A stretch of 32,719 nucleotides of DNA from Ruminococcus sp. UBA4385 (lineage in GTDB: Bacteria > Bacillota_A > Clostridia > Oscillospirales > Ruminococcaceae): positions 1 to 32,719 of the forward strand of contig DGRP01000108.1 of NCBI GenBank assembly GCA_002391065.1. Reading direction: 5' to 3'. The notes beneath the pieces are model-generated. The model ran no database searches. It was given only the letters and a program-made list of their open reading frames with translations, and had not been told where the DNA came from. Made by a program: the position numbers and the translations under genes. This document shows positions 1-6,272 of this stretch, one piece after another; position 1 is the first letter of the stretch, and every line of letters starts with the position of its first letter.

Positions 1-430
1 TGAGTGTGGATATAGCGGTATCTAAGCACCTCTGAATTGTCACGATAGGATATATCGTAATCTATCCAATAGTCGATCTCGGACTTGCCGGACAGCAGAA
101 GCTCCTGTTCTAGCTGAGTTCTTTCTCGTGTATGAGTGCTGATATACTCTTGACGTCTTAGAGTTGCCTGCAAGAAGTGTGGTTCCTCACGATTATATGT
201 CATTCTGAGGTCATACTTATACCAAGCACTGGCTAGATCATCATAGAAGTAGTACAGCCGTTCCTTTATAGCTTCTTCACGGGTCAGTAAAAGGTGCTGT
301 GGTTGTCTTGTAGCTATCAGAAATTCCTCTCCGAGAAATGCTTCAAGAGCATCAAGCGTATACCCGTACTGTCCTTTCAATAATAAGAATTTGGAGCTTA
401 TTCTCCCTCTAAATAAATGATAACATAATC
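1..430 (-). pseudogene. Unrecognised gene, cut by window edge and probably broken at its 5' end
   Basis: Reading leftward, one frame stays open from about 430 to the window edge and encodes a charged, aromatic-rich polypeptide with segments such as KGQYGYTLDALEAFLGEEF and REEAIKERLYYFYDDLASAW. It looks protein-coding, but that frame has no ATG. A different frame has an ATG near 452 that gives MQSRQTDNDYVIIYLEGE and then a TAA. Joining the two by a one-base shift near 405-415 would give a continuous N-terminus, so a frameshift is the simplest explanation. I do not recognise the family; a soluble helical protein is likely. It lies immediately downstream of the relBE terminator on the same strand. 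The C-terminus is outside the window. Confidence 0.5.
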
Positions 431-454
431 GTTGTCCGTTTGTCTGGACTGCAT

Positions 455-472
455 TTTTGTCGCAAGACAAAA
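455..472 (+). repeat. GNRA-hairpin element, copy 1 (degenerate leader)
   Basis: The sequence TTTTGTCGCAAGACAAAA is a 7-bp inverted repeat closed by a GCAA (GNRA) tetraloop when read on the plus strand. It is identical over 18 nt to the copy at 1057-1074. It is followed by AAAACAAAAAGG but no open reading frame on this strand, so it looks like an orphan or degraded leader. The same bases form the A/T tail of the relBE terminator on the minus strand. Confidence 0.75.
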
Positions 473-473
473 C

Positions 474-501
474 AAAAAGGCGACCTATCATAGATCGCCT
501 T
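474..501 (-). terminator. Rho-independent terminator of relBE
   Basis: On the minus strand AAGGCGA-T-CTA pairs with TAG-G-TCGCCTT around a TGA loop (477-501). The stem is nearly perfect at 11 bp including one U-G pair, and it is followed by TTTGTTTTG. It lies 12 nt after the relE stop codon. Confidence 0.8.
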
Positions 502-512
502 GTGTGTGCTGC

Positions 513-779
513 TTAATTATAGATGTCTCGCCTGTGTCCGATTGTAAGAGCAAGTATAATCAGTTCGTTATCCTCAATCTGACAAATGAGCCTATAATCT
601 CCGATACGATACCGCCATTGACCGCTTCTGTTTGCAGTCAGCCCCTTACCGATAGCACGAGGATCGTCACATTGTTCAAGGTGCTTGATAATCCACGCTT
701 TAAGCATTTTCTGAGTGTATTTATCAAGCTTTTTGAACTCCTTGTTAAATCTCGGAGTTGTTCTGAGCGAGTATTTCAT
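513..779 (-). CDS. relE: RelE/ParE-type toxin (mRNA interferase)
   Basis: The 88-aa protein has the compact RelE fold pattern: an N-terminal strand (YSLRTTPRFNKEFKKLD), two helices, then the strand series SGQWRYRIGDYRLICQIEDNELIILALTIGHRRDIYN. The conserved arginines of the R-x-G-D-Y-R motif and the C-terminal HRRDIY are present, which in RelE toxins form the ribosome-bound mRNA-cleaving site. By family knowledge it would cleave mRNA in the ribosomal A site and be neutralised by the preceding protein. Its ATG overlaps the antitoxin stop by 4 nt (ATGA), so the two are translationally coupled. A terminator follows. ParE-like gyrase poisoning is a less likely alternative. Confidence 0.88.
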   Translation of the reverse strand: MKYSLRTTPRFNKEFKKLDKYTQKMLKAWIIKHLEQCDDPRAIGKGLTANRSGQWRYRIGDYRLICQIEDNELIILALTIGHRRDIYN

Positions 780-997
780 ATATCAAGCTCCTCCCACAAC
801 TCATTGATAGGAGTGCTTTCCTTTCCGCTGTCAACGTATTCCTTGTATGCTTCATTGTATACAGCAATATCGTATTCCTCTTCGATCTTCTCAAACAAAG
901 CCTTTTTGAAAGCTTCACTAAGCGACATTGAATGAAGCTTTGCATAGCTTGTTGCCAATTCCTTTTCCTGTTCATTAAGTCTGATTGAAAAAGCCAT
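776..997 (-). CDS. relB: RelB/DUF6290-type antitoxin
   Basis: The 73-aa protein starts MAFSIRLNEQEKELATSYAKLHSMSLSEAFKKALFEKI, the ribbon-helix-helix signature of RelB/DUF6290 antitoxins. An acidic C-terminal half (about residues 40-73) would wrap the toxin. I chose the ATG at 997 because AGAAGGGAG stands at the right distance upstream, while upstream in-frame starts fall inside the promoter. The gene overlaps relE by 4 nt. A perfect 7-bp palindrome over the -10 box (1016-1032) is the expected autoregulatory site for the antitoxin and the complex. Confidence 0.88.
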   Translation of the reverse strand: MAFSIRLNEQEKELATSYAKLHSMSLSEAFKKALFEKIEEEYDIAVYNEAYKEYVDSGKESTPINELWEELDI

Positions 998-1015
998 ATA
1001 ATCACGCTCCCTTCT

Positions 1016-1051
1016 GTAGTACATTGTACTACACTTTGAGGAATTTGTCAA
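1016..1051 (-). promoter_or_regulatory. relBE promoter with overlapping operator
   Basis: On the minus strand TTGACA (1046-1051), a 17-bp spacer and TACAAT (1023-1028) form a near-consensus sigma-A promoter. The palindrome GTAGTAC-AAT-GTACTAC (1016-1032) covers the -10 box, so binding of an RHH antitoxin there would block polymerase. Confidence 0.82.
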
Positions 1052-1056
1052 GCCCT

Positions 1057-1074
1057 TTTTGTCGCAAGACAAAA
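1057..1074 (+). repeat. GNRA-hairpin element, copy 2 (degenerate leader)
   Basis: This is an identical 18-nt copy of the 455-472 element in the same orientation. Downstream on the plus strand comes TCTGAAAAAGGATAAAAATC, which matches the intact leaders at 10989 and 10658 except that the ribosome site is weak and ATC stands where the others have ATG. It looks like a leader whose gene was lost. The relBE cassette lies between copies 1 and 2, pointing the other way. Confidence 0.75.
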
Positions 1075-1092
1075 TCTGAAAAAGGATAAAAA

Positions 1093-1302
1093 TCAAAGCT
1101 TTTTATTCTTATCTTGCCCTGTCAGATCGAGCAAATTTTCATCATCCACAAGCATTATTGCGGATTTTTCTGATGATTCTGAACTTGGAAACTCCTCTTT
1201 GCCAAATATAATAGAGTCTTCATATTTTTTGATTTTTTCACTCATAGGCAAATCACTTTTATTGATTTCGGTAAGCTGAACAATACTTGCACGTTCAAGC
1301 AA
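1093..1302 (-). CDS. Small acidic hypothetical protein, possibly a gene remnant
   Basis: The frame encodes 69 aa from a TTG (LLERASIVQLTEINKSDLP..., ending NLLDLTGQDKNKKL). It continues open upstream to about 1340 without an ATG, and I see no convincing ribosome site. The segment LTEINKSDLPMSEKIKKYEDSI has the layout of small DUF6870-like clostridial proteins, but this is a weak impression. It may be the C-terminal remnant of a longer protein. The LDLTGQ ending resembles the LDLPGQ ending of the VapD-like protein at 6609-7055. Function unknown. Confidence 0.35.
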   Translation of the reverse strand: MLERASIVQLTEINKSDLPMSEKIKKYEDSIIFGKEEFPSSESSEKSAIMLVDDENLLDLTGQDKNKKL

Positions 1303-1350
1303 TTCAGAGTAGAGTATTACAAATAAGCTTTGAGAATTATCTCAGAGCTG

Positions 1351-1386
1351 TTATATGTCATTAGCCTACACTCTAATGACATATAA
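1351..1386. repeat. Perfect 14-bp inverted repeat
   Basis: TTATATGTCATTAG (1351-1364) and its exact complement CTAATGACATATAA (1373-1386) are separated by 8 nt. The stem is AT-rich with no T-run on either side, so it is not a typical terminator. It lies between the divergent small genes at 1302 and 1488, upstream of the 1420 promoter; it could be an operator or the remnant of a small mobile repeat. Confidence 0.7.
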
Positions 1387-1419
1387 TTCCCATGTTTCAT
1401 TTAAATCATTTATTGTATA

Positions 1420-1448
1420 TTGACACATACCGGAATTAATAGTATACT
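1420..1448 (+). promoter_or_regulatory. Sigma-A promoter for the small zinc-ribbon gene
   Basis: TTGACA (1420-1425), 17-bp spacer, TATACT (1443-1448), about 40 bp before the ATG at 1488. Confidence 0.8.
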
Positions 1449-1487
1449 TAAAACAAACAGAACACATCGCAAATTTGAGGTGAGAAG

Positions 1488-1682
1488 ATGGATAACAGAA
1501 AAATCAAGAGAAATGCTCTTCAGTGTAAGATATGCAAAGATATTATTGAATCAAAATACACCCATGATTTTGTAACGTGCAAATGCGGCAAATGTTCTAT
1601 CGACGGCGGGAAAGACTATGTTCGTTATGGTGGCGAAAAACTTGATAATATTATTCTGCTTACAGAATATGAAGACGAATAA
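1488..1682 (+). CDS. Small zinc-ribbon-like protein (DUF7695-like)
   Basis: The 64-aa protein carries CKICKDIIESKYTHDF followed by CKCGKCSIDGGKDYVRYGG. The CxxC and CxC pairs suit one bound zinc, and the pattern C-x2-C-x-D-I-I-E-S-x-Y-x-H-D-F...DGGxDYxR is typical of a small clostridial family that I recall as DUF7695, without a known function. Ribosome site GAGGTGAG stands 5-6 nt before the ATG. It has its own promoter at 1420 and a large hairpin after it, so it is a single-gene unit. Confidence 0.75.
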   Translation: MDNRKIKRNALQCKICKDIIESKYTHDFVTCKCGKCSIDGGKDYVRYGGEKLDNIILLTEYEDE

Positions 1683-1711
1683 ACTATAAAGTGTTAATGC
1701 AGATAACCAGC

Positions 1712-1800
1712 AAAACGAGCCAAGGATCATTCAGTGTGCTCGGGCTAGAATTCCCCGAAGGCTTAAATGATCTTGGCTCTGGTTTTAATATACACTGAAT
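1712..1800 (+). terminator. Large interleaved hairpins after the zinc-ribbon gene
   Basis: Arm A, AAAACGAGCCAAGGATCATT (1712-1731), pairs with AATGATCTTGGCTC...GGTTTT (1766-1786) with two small bulges, ending in a T-run as in a terminator. A second perfect 9-bp pair, ATTCAGTGT (1729-1737) with ACACTGAAT (1792-1800), overlaps arm A and closes outside it. The two pairings are therefore either alternatives or a pseudoknot. Termination is the default reading. Confidence 0.55.
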
Positions 1801-1898
1801 TCTCTATTTTGTCAATGTCCGAACAGATTTGCCGCACGGAAAACAGTTTTCAAAACAGAAGTATTATTTCTGCGGAGAGAATACCCTTTTTCCGCCTA

Positions 1899-1927
1899 TT
1901 AATTTTGCCGCAAAGCGGCAAAATTAA
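1899..1927. terminator. Symmetric hairpin, possible bidirectional terminator
   Basis: TTAATTTTGCCGC and GCGGCAAAATTAA pair perfectly over 13 bp around an AAA loop. The GC core is flanked by T on one side and A on the other, as in terminators that work in both directions. The rest of 1801-1975 shows no gene. Confidence 0.55.
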
Positions 1928-1975
1928 ACATATAAGTCTGAAAAAATGATTTCCGTGGATTTGCCGTCCATTCAA

Positions 1976-2004
1976 TTGACTAATACCGGTGATTGTGGTA
2001 TTAT
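1976..2004 (+). promoter_or_regulatory. Promoter of the metallophosphoesterase
   Basis: TTGACT (1976-1981), 17-bp spacer, TATTAT (1999-2004). The spacer begins AATACC and the -10 region contains GGTATT (1997-2002), a 6-bp inverted repeat that could be an operator. Confidence 0.72.
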
Positions 2005-2044
2005 TAGGATGTAAAAAACAAACCCAAAACCGAGGAAACAAACC

Positions 2045-2818
2045 ATGATCTACATAACAGGAGATACTCACGGCGGAGTTGATATGATAAAACTCAGCTC
2101 AGAGGCACTTGAAAAATCAAATTACTTTTTGACAGCGAACGATCATCTGATAATAACAGGCGACTTTGGTTTTCCTTTCACGCCAGATGACCTAAAAGAG
2201 TATGAGAAGAAAAATGGCGAATACAGTTTCTGGATAAACTGGCTGAAAGAACGGCCATACAAGGTCCTTTTCGTTGACGGAAACCATGACAACCACGACT
2301 GGTGGAGCACACTGCCCGTGACAGAAATGTTCGGCGGAAAAGTGCAGATACACCCTCACGCCAAGAACGTTATCCATCTTATGAGAGGCGAGATCTACGA
2401 GATCGAGGGCAAGAAATTCTTCACCTTCGGCGGTGCGGCAAGCACTGACAAGGCCTATCGCACAGAGGGCTACAGCTGGTGGAGCGCCGAGGAGCCAAGC
2501 TGTGAAGAGATAGACCGGGCTCTTAATAACCTTGAAGCGGCCGGAAACAAGGTCGATCACATCATAACCCACACGCTTCCCGAACGAATAATATGGGAGG
2601 TACCGAAGTTCAGGCGCTTTAATATGTCATGCAGAACAGCACAGTTCCTTGATACGGTACTTGAAAGAGTCGAATATGACAAGTGGTTCTGCGGACATTT
2701 CCACATCGATACGGAGATCTCACGGCACCGAGCTTTTGTCCTGTATAACACTGTTCATGAACTAGGGGACTTTGACAAGATACTAAATGGCGAAATGTCG
2801 ATGTTCAGGGATGAATAA
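2045..2818 (+). CDS. Calcineurin-like metallophosphoesterase
   Basis: The 257-aa protein shows the metal-binding motifs of the family in order: GDTHGG at residues 6-11, GDFGFP near 39-44, GNHDN near 79-83, a histidine in ITHTLPE in the C-terminal half, and GHFHID near 218. Together they hold two metal ions that hydrolyse a phosphoester; the substrate cannot be told from sequence. There is no signal peptide, so it is cytosolic. GAGGAAA precedes the ATG at a good distance, with a promoter 40 bp upstream and a terminator right after. It is a stand-alone gene inside an accessory region; similar small phosphoesterases are common on clostridial mobile elements. Confidence 0.88.
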   Translation: MIYITGDTHGGVDMIKLSSEALEKSNYFLTANDHLIITGDFGFPFTPDDLKEYEKKNGEYSFWINWLKERPYKVLFVDGNHDNHDWWSTLPVTEMFGGKVQIHPHAKNVIHLMRGEIYEIEGKKFFTFGGAASTDKAYRTEGYSWWSAEEPSCEEIDRALNNLEAAGNKVDHIITHTLPERIIWEVPKFRRFNMSCRTAQFLDTVLERVEYDKWFCGHFHIDTEISRHRAFVLYNTVHELGDFDKILNGEMSMFRDE

Positions 2819-2825
2819 AAACCAT

Positions 2826-2870
2826 AAAACCTCCGCTGCTTTTTAAAGCAGATCCGGAGGTTTTTCTTTT
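2826..2870 (+). terminator. Terminator of the metallophosphoesterase gene
   Basis: AAAACCTCCG pairs with CGGAGGTTTT around an inner CTGCTTT/AAAGCAG stem and runs into TTTTTCTTTTT. Confidence 0.85.
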
Positions 2871-2875
2871 TGCCC

Positions 2876-3082
2876 ACAGGAATAAAGATCGCTTTGAAAG
2901 AATCACAATGGCAAAAAAAGAGTGAAATTGCCGGTTTTTAGTCAAGTTAGTCAGCTTTACAGACTGGCAGATTATAGAGACTAATTAAATCATTTAACAC
3001 GGTTTTCTGTAGAGTATTAACAATGCTCTGCTCTTCTGCTTGTGCATCTCTACAAATCAAAAACTTTGGTTTTTATAAAAGC
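2876..3082. other. Non-coding stretch
   Basis: AT-rich spacer between the phosphoesterase terminator and the promoter at 3083. I see no gene, only a loosely repeated AGTC/TAGTC word near 2940-2985. Confidence 0.5.
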
Positions 3083-3111
3083 TTGACAAACTACCAGCAT
3101 GATTGTATAAT
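3083..3111 (+). promoter_or_regulatory. Consensus promoter of the ClpP-like/coupling-ATPase unit
   Basis: TTGACA (3083-3088), 17-bp spacer, TATAAT (3106-3111), a full-consensus sigma-A promoter about 160 bp before the ClpP-like start codon. Confidence 0.85.
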
Positions 3112-3149
3112 ATACCCGGACAGAAACAAAGGCTTTTTTATCAGCCGGA

Positions 3150-3177
3150 ATAGAACTGAAATTCAGATCGGTTCTAT
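3150..3177 (+). promoter_or_regulatory. 5'-leader hairpin
   Basis: ATAGAACTGA (3150-3159) pairs with TCGGTTCTAT (3168-3177) over 10 bp, one of them G-U, around an 8-nt loop. The 3' arm covers the ATG at 3176 of a possible 58-aa leader peptide, so the fold could control its translation. Confidence 0.5.
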
Positions 3178-3352
3178 GAAGCAGGAGCCGAACGACCATC
3201 ATCATCTAATAGATCTCCCCGTACCGGTCGTACAGGAGATCGGAGATGCAAATCGAAAGGAGTTTGAAAAATGGCTAATGTATTTATCAAAGGAACTAAC
3301 GGAAAAGTATGTGCAAGCACCACGGACTATCTGCTCAAAGACAGGATCGTGA
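3176..3352 (+). CDS. Possible leader ORF overlapping the ClpP-like gene
   Basis: A 58-aa frame begins MKQEPNDHHHLIDLPVPVVQ and overlaps the first 82 nt of the ClpP-like gene in another frame. Its first half looks coding-like, the overlapping half looks like a shadow. The ribosome site is weak. It could be a leader peptide coupled to the protease gene or simply chance; no family recognised. Confidence 0.25.
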   Translation: MKQEPNDHHHLIDLPVPVVQEIGDANRKEFEKWLMYLSKELTEKYVQAPRTICSKTGS

Positions 3353-3864
3353 CTCTCGAGGGCGAGATAACCTAATGCTATGCGAATGAGATCATTCGTC
3401 AGCTTCTTATTCTCGGGTCAGAATCACAGGCACCTATCACTATGATCATTGATTCTCCGGGAGGCTCGATAAGCGCCGGGCTTGCAATCATTGATGTTAT
3501 GCAAATGCTCGGGGATAGAGTACGCTGTGTTTGTACGTGTCTTGCAGCAAGCATGGCTGCTGTGATCTTTGCAGCCGGCAGTCAAAGGCTAATGCTTCCC
3601 CACTCAAGACTGATGCTGCATCAGGCACGGGTAAGCGGTCAGATAAACGGCGGAAGCGAAACGCTCACTCAGATAAGCAAGCGTCTTACGGAGGAAAGCG
3701 AGGCTGTAAGCATGATCCTGGCTGAAAGCACAGGAAAAACTGTGAAGGAGGTCAAAAAGGCCTGCAGCTTCGATAACTATATGAGCCCCGAGGAAGCTAT
3801 CGCTTTCGGCATTGCCGATGAAGTGATCAACAGACTTGATATGATAATGGAGGTAGTAAAATGA
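3271..3864 (+). pseudogene. ClpP-like (Clp-fold) serine protease gene with an in-frame TAA at codon 35
   Basis: From the ATG at 3271 (AAAGGAG upstream) the frame reads 34 codons ending LLKDRIVTLEGEIT, then TAA (3373-3375), then continues without a break for 162 more codons beginning CYANEIIRQLLILGS. Both sides belong to one ClpP-type protein of 197 codons. The downstream part keeps the catalytic serine (AASMAA), histidine (MLHQ) and aspartate (GIADEV) and the INSPGGS-type loop as IDSPGGS. ATG 3442 could allow a shortened 140-aa product lacking the N-terminal handle. The end overlaps the coupling-ATPase start by 4 nt, so the two were coupled. Likely a recent nonsense mutation; readthrough or a sequencing error are alternatives. 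Confidence 0.8.
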
Positions 3865-5606
3865 ATAATTCTATGATTTTATCCAGGACTGCCCGTCTTG
3901 AATTTGATAATGATTGCCTTAACAAGAATGTGTGCGTTATAGGTTCACCCGGTTCAGGAAAGACCTACAGCTTTGTTGAACCAAATATCCTGCAGTTCGC
4001 AAATGCGGGCCACAGCATGATAGTTTCCGAGACCAAGGCCAATCTTTCAAAGAAGTTTGGCAAGCACCTTGAAGAGCTTGGCTATGAGGTCAAGGTCCTA
4101 GATCTCATAAACCCGGACCGTTCGGTCTGCTATGATCCGTTCAAATATGTCGAGAACGAACGTGATGTGCTGACGTTCTCCAATGTTATCGCCCCCTACG
4201 CAAGCCTTAAGGATCCCTACTGGGATAATATGGCCAAATACTATATCCAGGCTCTTGTAGCGTATATCTGTCTTGAAGAGACGGATTATCCAAAAAAGCT
4301 TTCTTCACTTCTTGATCTTTTTTCACTGGACAGCAGCTGCACTGACGGAAGAAGTGAACAGGTGGAATCAAGCGAGATTGATGAACTTATGGCGCAGCTT
4401 GAAGAGACAAATCCATCTTCATTTGCAGTGCAGGCATATAATTTCTATGCAAAGATCAAAGGAGCTTCGACAACCACCAGCTGTATACTTTCGACAGTCA
4501 GCGAAAAGCTGCTTCCTTTTACAAGCAAGGCGGCACTCAGAGTATTTGCACAGAATGAACTGGATTTCAGGTCTATCGGCGAGAAAAAGACAGCAGTCTT
4601 TGTAAACATCAGTGACAATGACCGCTCGATGGACAGGGTAGGAAGTGTGTTCTTTACACAGCTTCTGAATATCCTTGTCCGACACGCTGATGAGGATTTC
4701 GAGGATTACCGTCTTCCCGTCCCTGTTGATTTCATTATCGACGATTTCGGAACACAGACAGTAATACCTGATTTTGATAAGATGATAGCATCTATCAGAA
4801 GCAGGAACATCTCTGTAAGCATAGTCCTTCAGTCCGTAAACCAGCTCGGATCCGGCTACGGCGACAGAGCAAGAACGATTATCGCCTGCTGTGATACCCA
4901 GCTGTACTTCGGCAGCAGCGATGAGGAGACAATAAAGTATACCGCAATGCGTGCCGATGTCTCGGAGTACGAGATAATGAACATGGCACGATGGAAGGTA
5001 TGGGTCTTGAGAAGATGCAAGAAGCCCTTCCTTGATGATGCCTTCCGCTTCTGCGATCATCCCGATCATAAGCTTACAGGCGACGCTGACAAAAGCAGAT
5101 GCTTTCTGATGCCTGTGCGTGAATTTAAGATCGAACGTAATCTGGTCAATAGAAACAGATCAAAGGCAAAAATGCTCTCATATGAAAACGCAGTCGATAT
5201 GGACGGCTTTATTGAAAAAATGAAGAGGATCGTCGGCTCTCACGCTAATAATCCAACAAACGTGAAAGCAAAGTGTAAGCACTCGGGGTGCATATGTTAC
5301 TCAGCCGTAATGATAAGCGACTCAGCACTTGTTTTGTGTCTGTTTGAAGGGAGAAAGCAGCTTCTGGATCAGCTTTATTACGATCGTATGATAAGACCTA
5401 TTATCACGCATTATAAGCTGCCGCCAAACTTGATAATGCTTGTGAGCTATTCGGGCTTTACGGGCGAGGAGGTATCATTTGCAAACAATAACAGAATAGG
5501 TCTTATTGATCGGACAGGATTCACCTCGCCGTACAATAACCTGATGGTCAATCCCGATGTTTTCAGACTGACAAGAATGAGACATGGTCTGAACAGCAGG
5601 CCGTAA
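3861..5606 (+). CDS. VirD4/TraG-like coupling ATPase with extra C-terminal domain
   Basis: The 581-aa protein has Walker A GSPGSGKT at residues 28-35, the FVEPNILQ and SMIVSETKANL segments of the TraG/VirD4 family, a Walker B region VDFIIDDFGT near 287-296 and the SIVLQSVNQL segment after it. Such hexameric ATPases deliver DNA or proteins to type IV secretion channels. Unlike usual coupling proteins it starts directly at the nucleotide-binding domain with no membrane helices. Residues of about 455-575 look like an Mrr-type restriction-endonuclease fold (LVSYSGFTGEEVSFANNNRI), but the usual D...(E/Q)xK catalytic set is not clear. It is coupled to the ClpP-like gene. The 3' end may be frameshifted (see 5607-5668). 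Confidence 0.85.
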   Translation: MNNSMILSRTARLEFDNDCLNKNVCVIGSPGSGKTYSFVEPNILQFANAGHSMIVSETKANLSKKFGKHLEELGYEVKVLDLINPDRSVCYDPFKYVENERDVLTFSNVIAPYASLKDPYWDNMAKYYIQALVAYICLEETDYPKKLSSLLDLFSLDSSCTDGRSEQVESSEIDELMAQLEETNPSSFAVQAYNFYAKIKGASTTTSCILSTVSEKLLPFTSKAALRVFAQNELDFRSIGEKKTAVFVNISDNDRSMDRVGSVFFTQLLNILVRHADEDFEDYRLPVPVDFIIDDFGTQTVIPDFDKMIASIRSRNISVSIVLQSVNQLGSGYGDRARTIIACCDTQLYFGSSDEETIKYTAMRADVSEYEIMNMARWKVWVLRRCKKPFLDDAFRFCDHPDHKLTGDADKSRCFLMPVREFKIERNLVNRNRSKAKMLSYENAVDMDGFIEKMKRIVGSHANNPTNVKAKCKHSGCICYSAVMISDSALVLCLFEGRKQLLDQLYYDRMIRPIITHYKLPPNLIMLVSYSGFTGEEVSFANNNRIGLIDRTGFTSPYNNLMVNPDVFRLTRMRHGLNSRP

Positions 5607-5668
5607 ACAAAGCAGCGGCGGCGGCTGCTCGTCAACAGCAGCAGCCGCAAGCTGATACTCTTGCTTGA
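5607..5668 (+). other. Ala/Gln-rich tail in the -1 frame and hairpin
   Basis: After the coupling-ATPase stop the -1 frame stays open from about 5540 to a TGA at 5666-5668 and encodes WSEQQAVNKAAAAAARQQQQ followed by PQADTLA, a plausible flexible C-terminal tail. GCGGCTGCT (5621-5629) and AGCAGCCGC (5640-5648) also form a perfect 9-bp hairpin without a T-run. A one-base deletion near the TTTT at 5560-5563 would explain it; programmed frameshifting is possible but no classic slippery heptamer is seen. Confidence 0.45.
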
Positions 5669-5702
5669 TTTTCATAGGATTATGTGATATCATATATATC
5701 AC
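5665..5702 (+). promoter_or_regulatory. Promoter with palindromic operator for the RHH gene
   Basis: TTGATT (5665-5670), 17-bp spacer, TATCAT (5688-5693). GTGATAT-CATAT-ATATCAC (5684-5702) is a perfect 7-bp palindrome over the -10 box and start site, the expected place for autoregulation by the RHH domain encoded next. Confidence 0.75.
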
Positions 5703-5717
5703 GAGGAGGCTGGTACC

Positions 5718-6203
5718 ATGTATGAAGTCACTTGCATGGAATGCGGAAAAAAGTATTTTTCAGATATAAACAGAAACGGCTACTGCGAGGTCTGCCGTTC
5801 AAAGAGGATAGCCGAAACAAAGCACAATTACTATGAGGCCCGGAAAGTCAGACGTGCCGAGGTAAAGAACACTCTTGTGCGCTGTGCAGACTGCGGAAAG
5901 CTTTTCAATGCTGTCAATGCGTATCAGAAGCGCTGTGAGAAGTGTCAGCTGCTGAGGGAGCAGAATTACAAAATGACTGCGTCAAATCAGTACCGGAAGG
6001 AACACACTGACGTTATCCAGTTCAAGGTGCCGAAAGGCGAGCGTGATGAACTGAAAAAATATGCGGCTTCACAGAACATGACGCTTACCTCGCTGATCCT
6101 CAGAAGCGTTGAGTTTTATAAAGATATCAACGAACTGCCGGAAGAGGAGATCAGGCAGATCCATGAGATGATCAGCAAGAATAAAAGAGGAAAGCACGAG
6201 TAG
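5718..6203 (+). CDS. Zinc-ribbon / ribbon-helix-helix DNA-binding protein
   Basis: In the 161-aa protein, residues 1-30 contain CMECGKKY...CEVC and residues 55-79 contain CADCGKLF...CEKC, two four-cysteine zinc ribbons. Residues of about 99-135 (IQFKVPKGERDELKKYAASQNMTLTSLILRSVEFYK) match an Arc/MetJ-type ribbon-helix-helix. RHH proteins bind palindromes as dimers, and one lies over its own promoter. GAGGAGG precedes the ATG. It is the first gene of a plus-strand run (5718, 6273, 6609, 7095) just behind the coupling ATPase, so it may regulate element functions. Domain calls are good; the regulatory role is inferred. Confidence 0.8.
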   Translation: MYEVTCMECGKKYFSDINRNGYCEVCRSKRIAETKHNYYEARKVRRAEVKNTLVRCADCGKLFNAVNAYQKRCEKCQLLREQNYKMTASNQYRKEHTDVIQFKVPKGERDELKKYAASQNMTLTSLILRSVEFYKDINELPEEEIRQIHEMISKNKRGKHE

Positions 6204-6235
6204 AGAGATAAAGCTGAGACAGAGCTTAACGATGG

Positions 6236-6253
6236 TTTTGCCGCGAGACAAAA
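6236..6253 (+). repeat. GNRA-hairpin leader, copy 3
   Basis: TTTTGCCGCGAGACAAAA: the same stem with one mismatch and a GCGA (GNRA) loop, followed by AACTTGAAAGCGTGG and the ATG at 6273. The ACTTGAAA word is shared with the leaders at 10658 and 10989. Confidence 0.7.
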
Positions 6254-6272
6254 AACTTGAAAGCGTGGTTAT

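Noticed and set aside
4419..5069. Long minus-strand reading frame opposite the coupling ATPase
   Set aside because: Antisense shadow of a clear ATPase gene; no motifs, no start signals.
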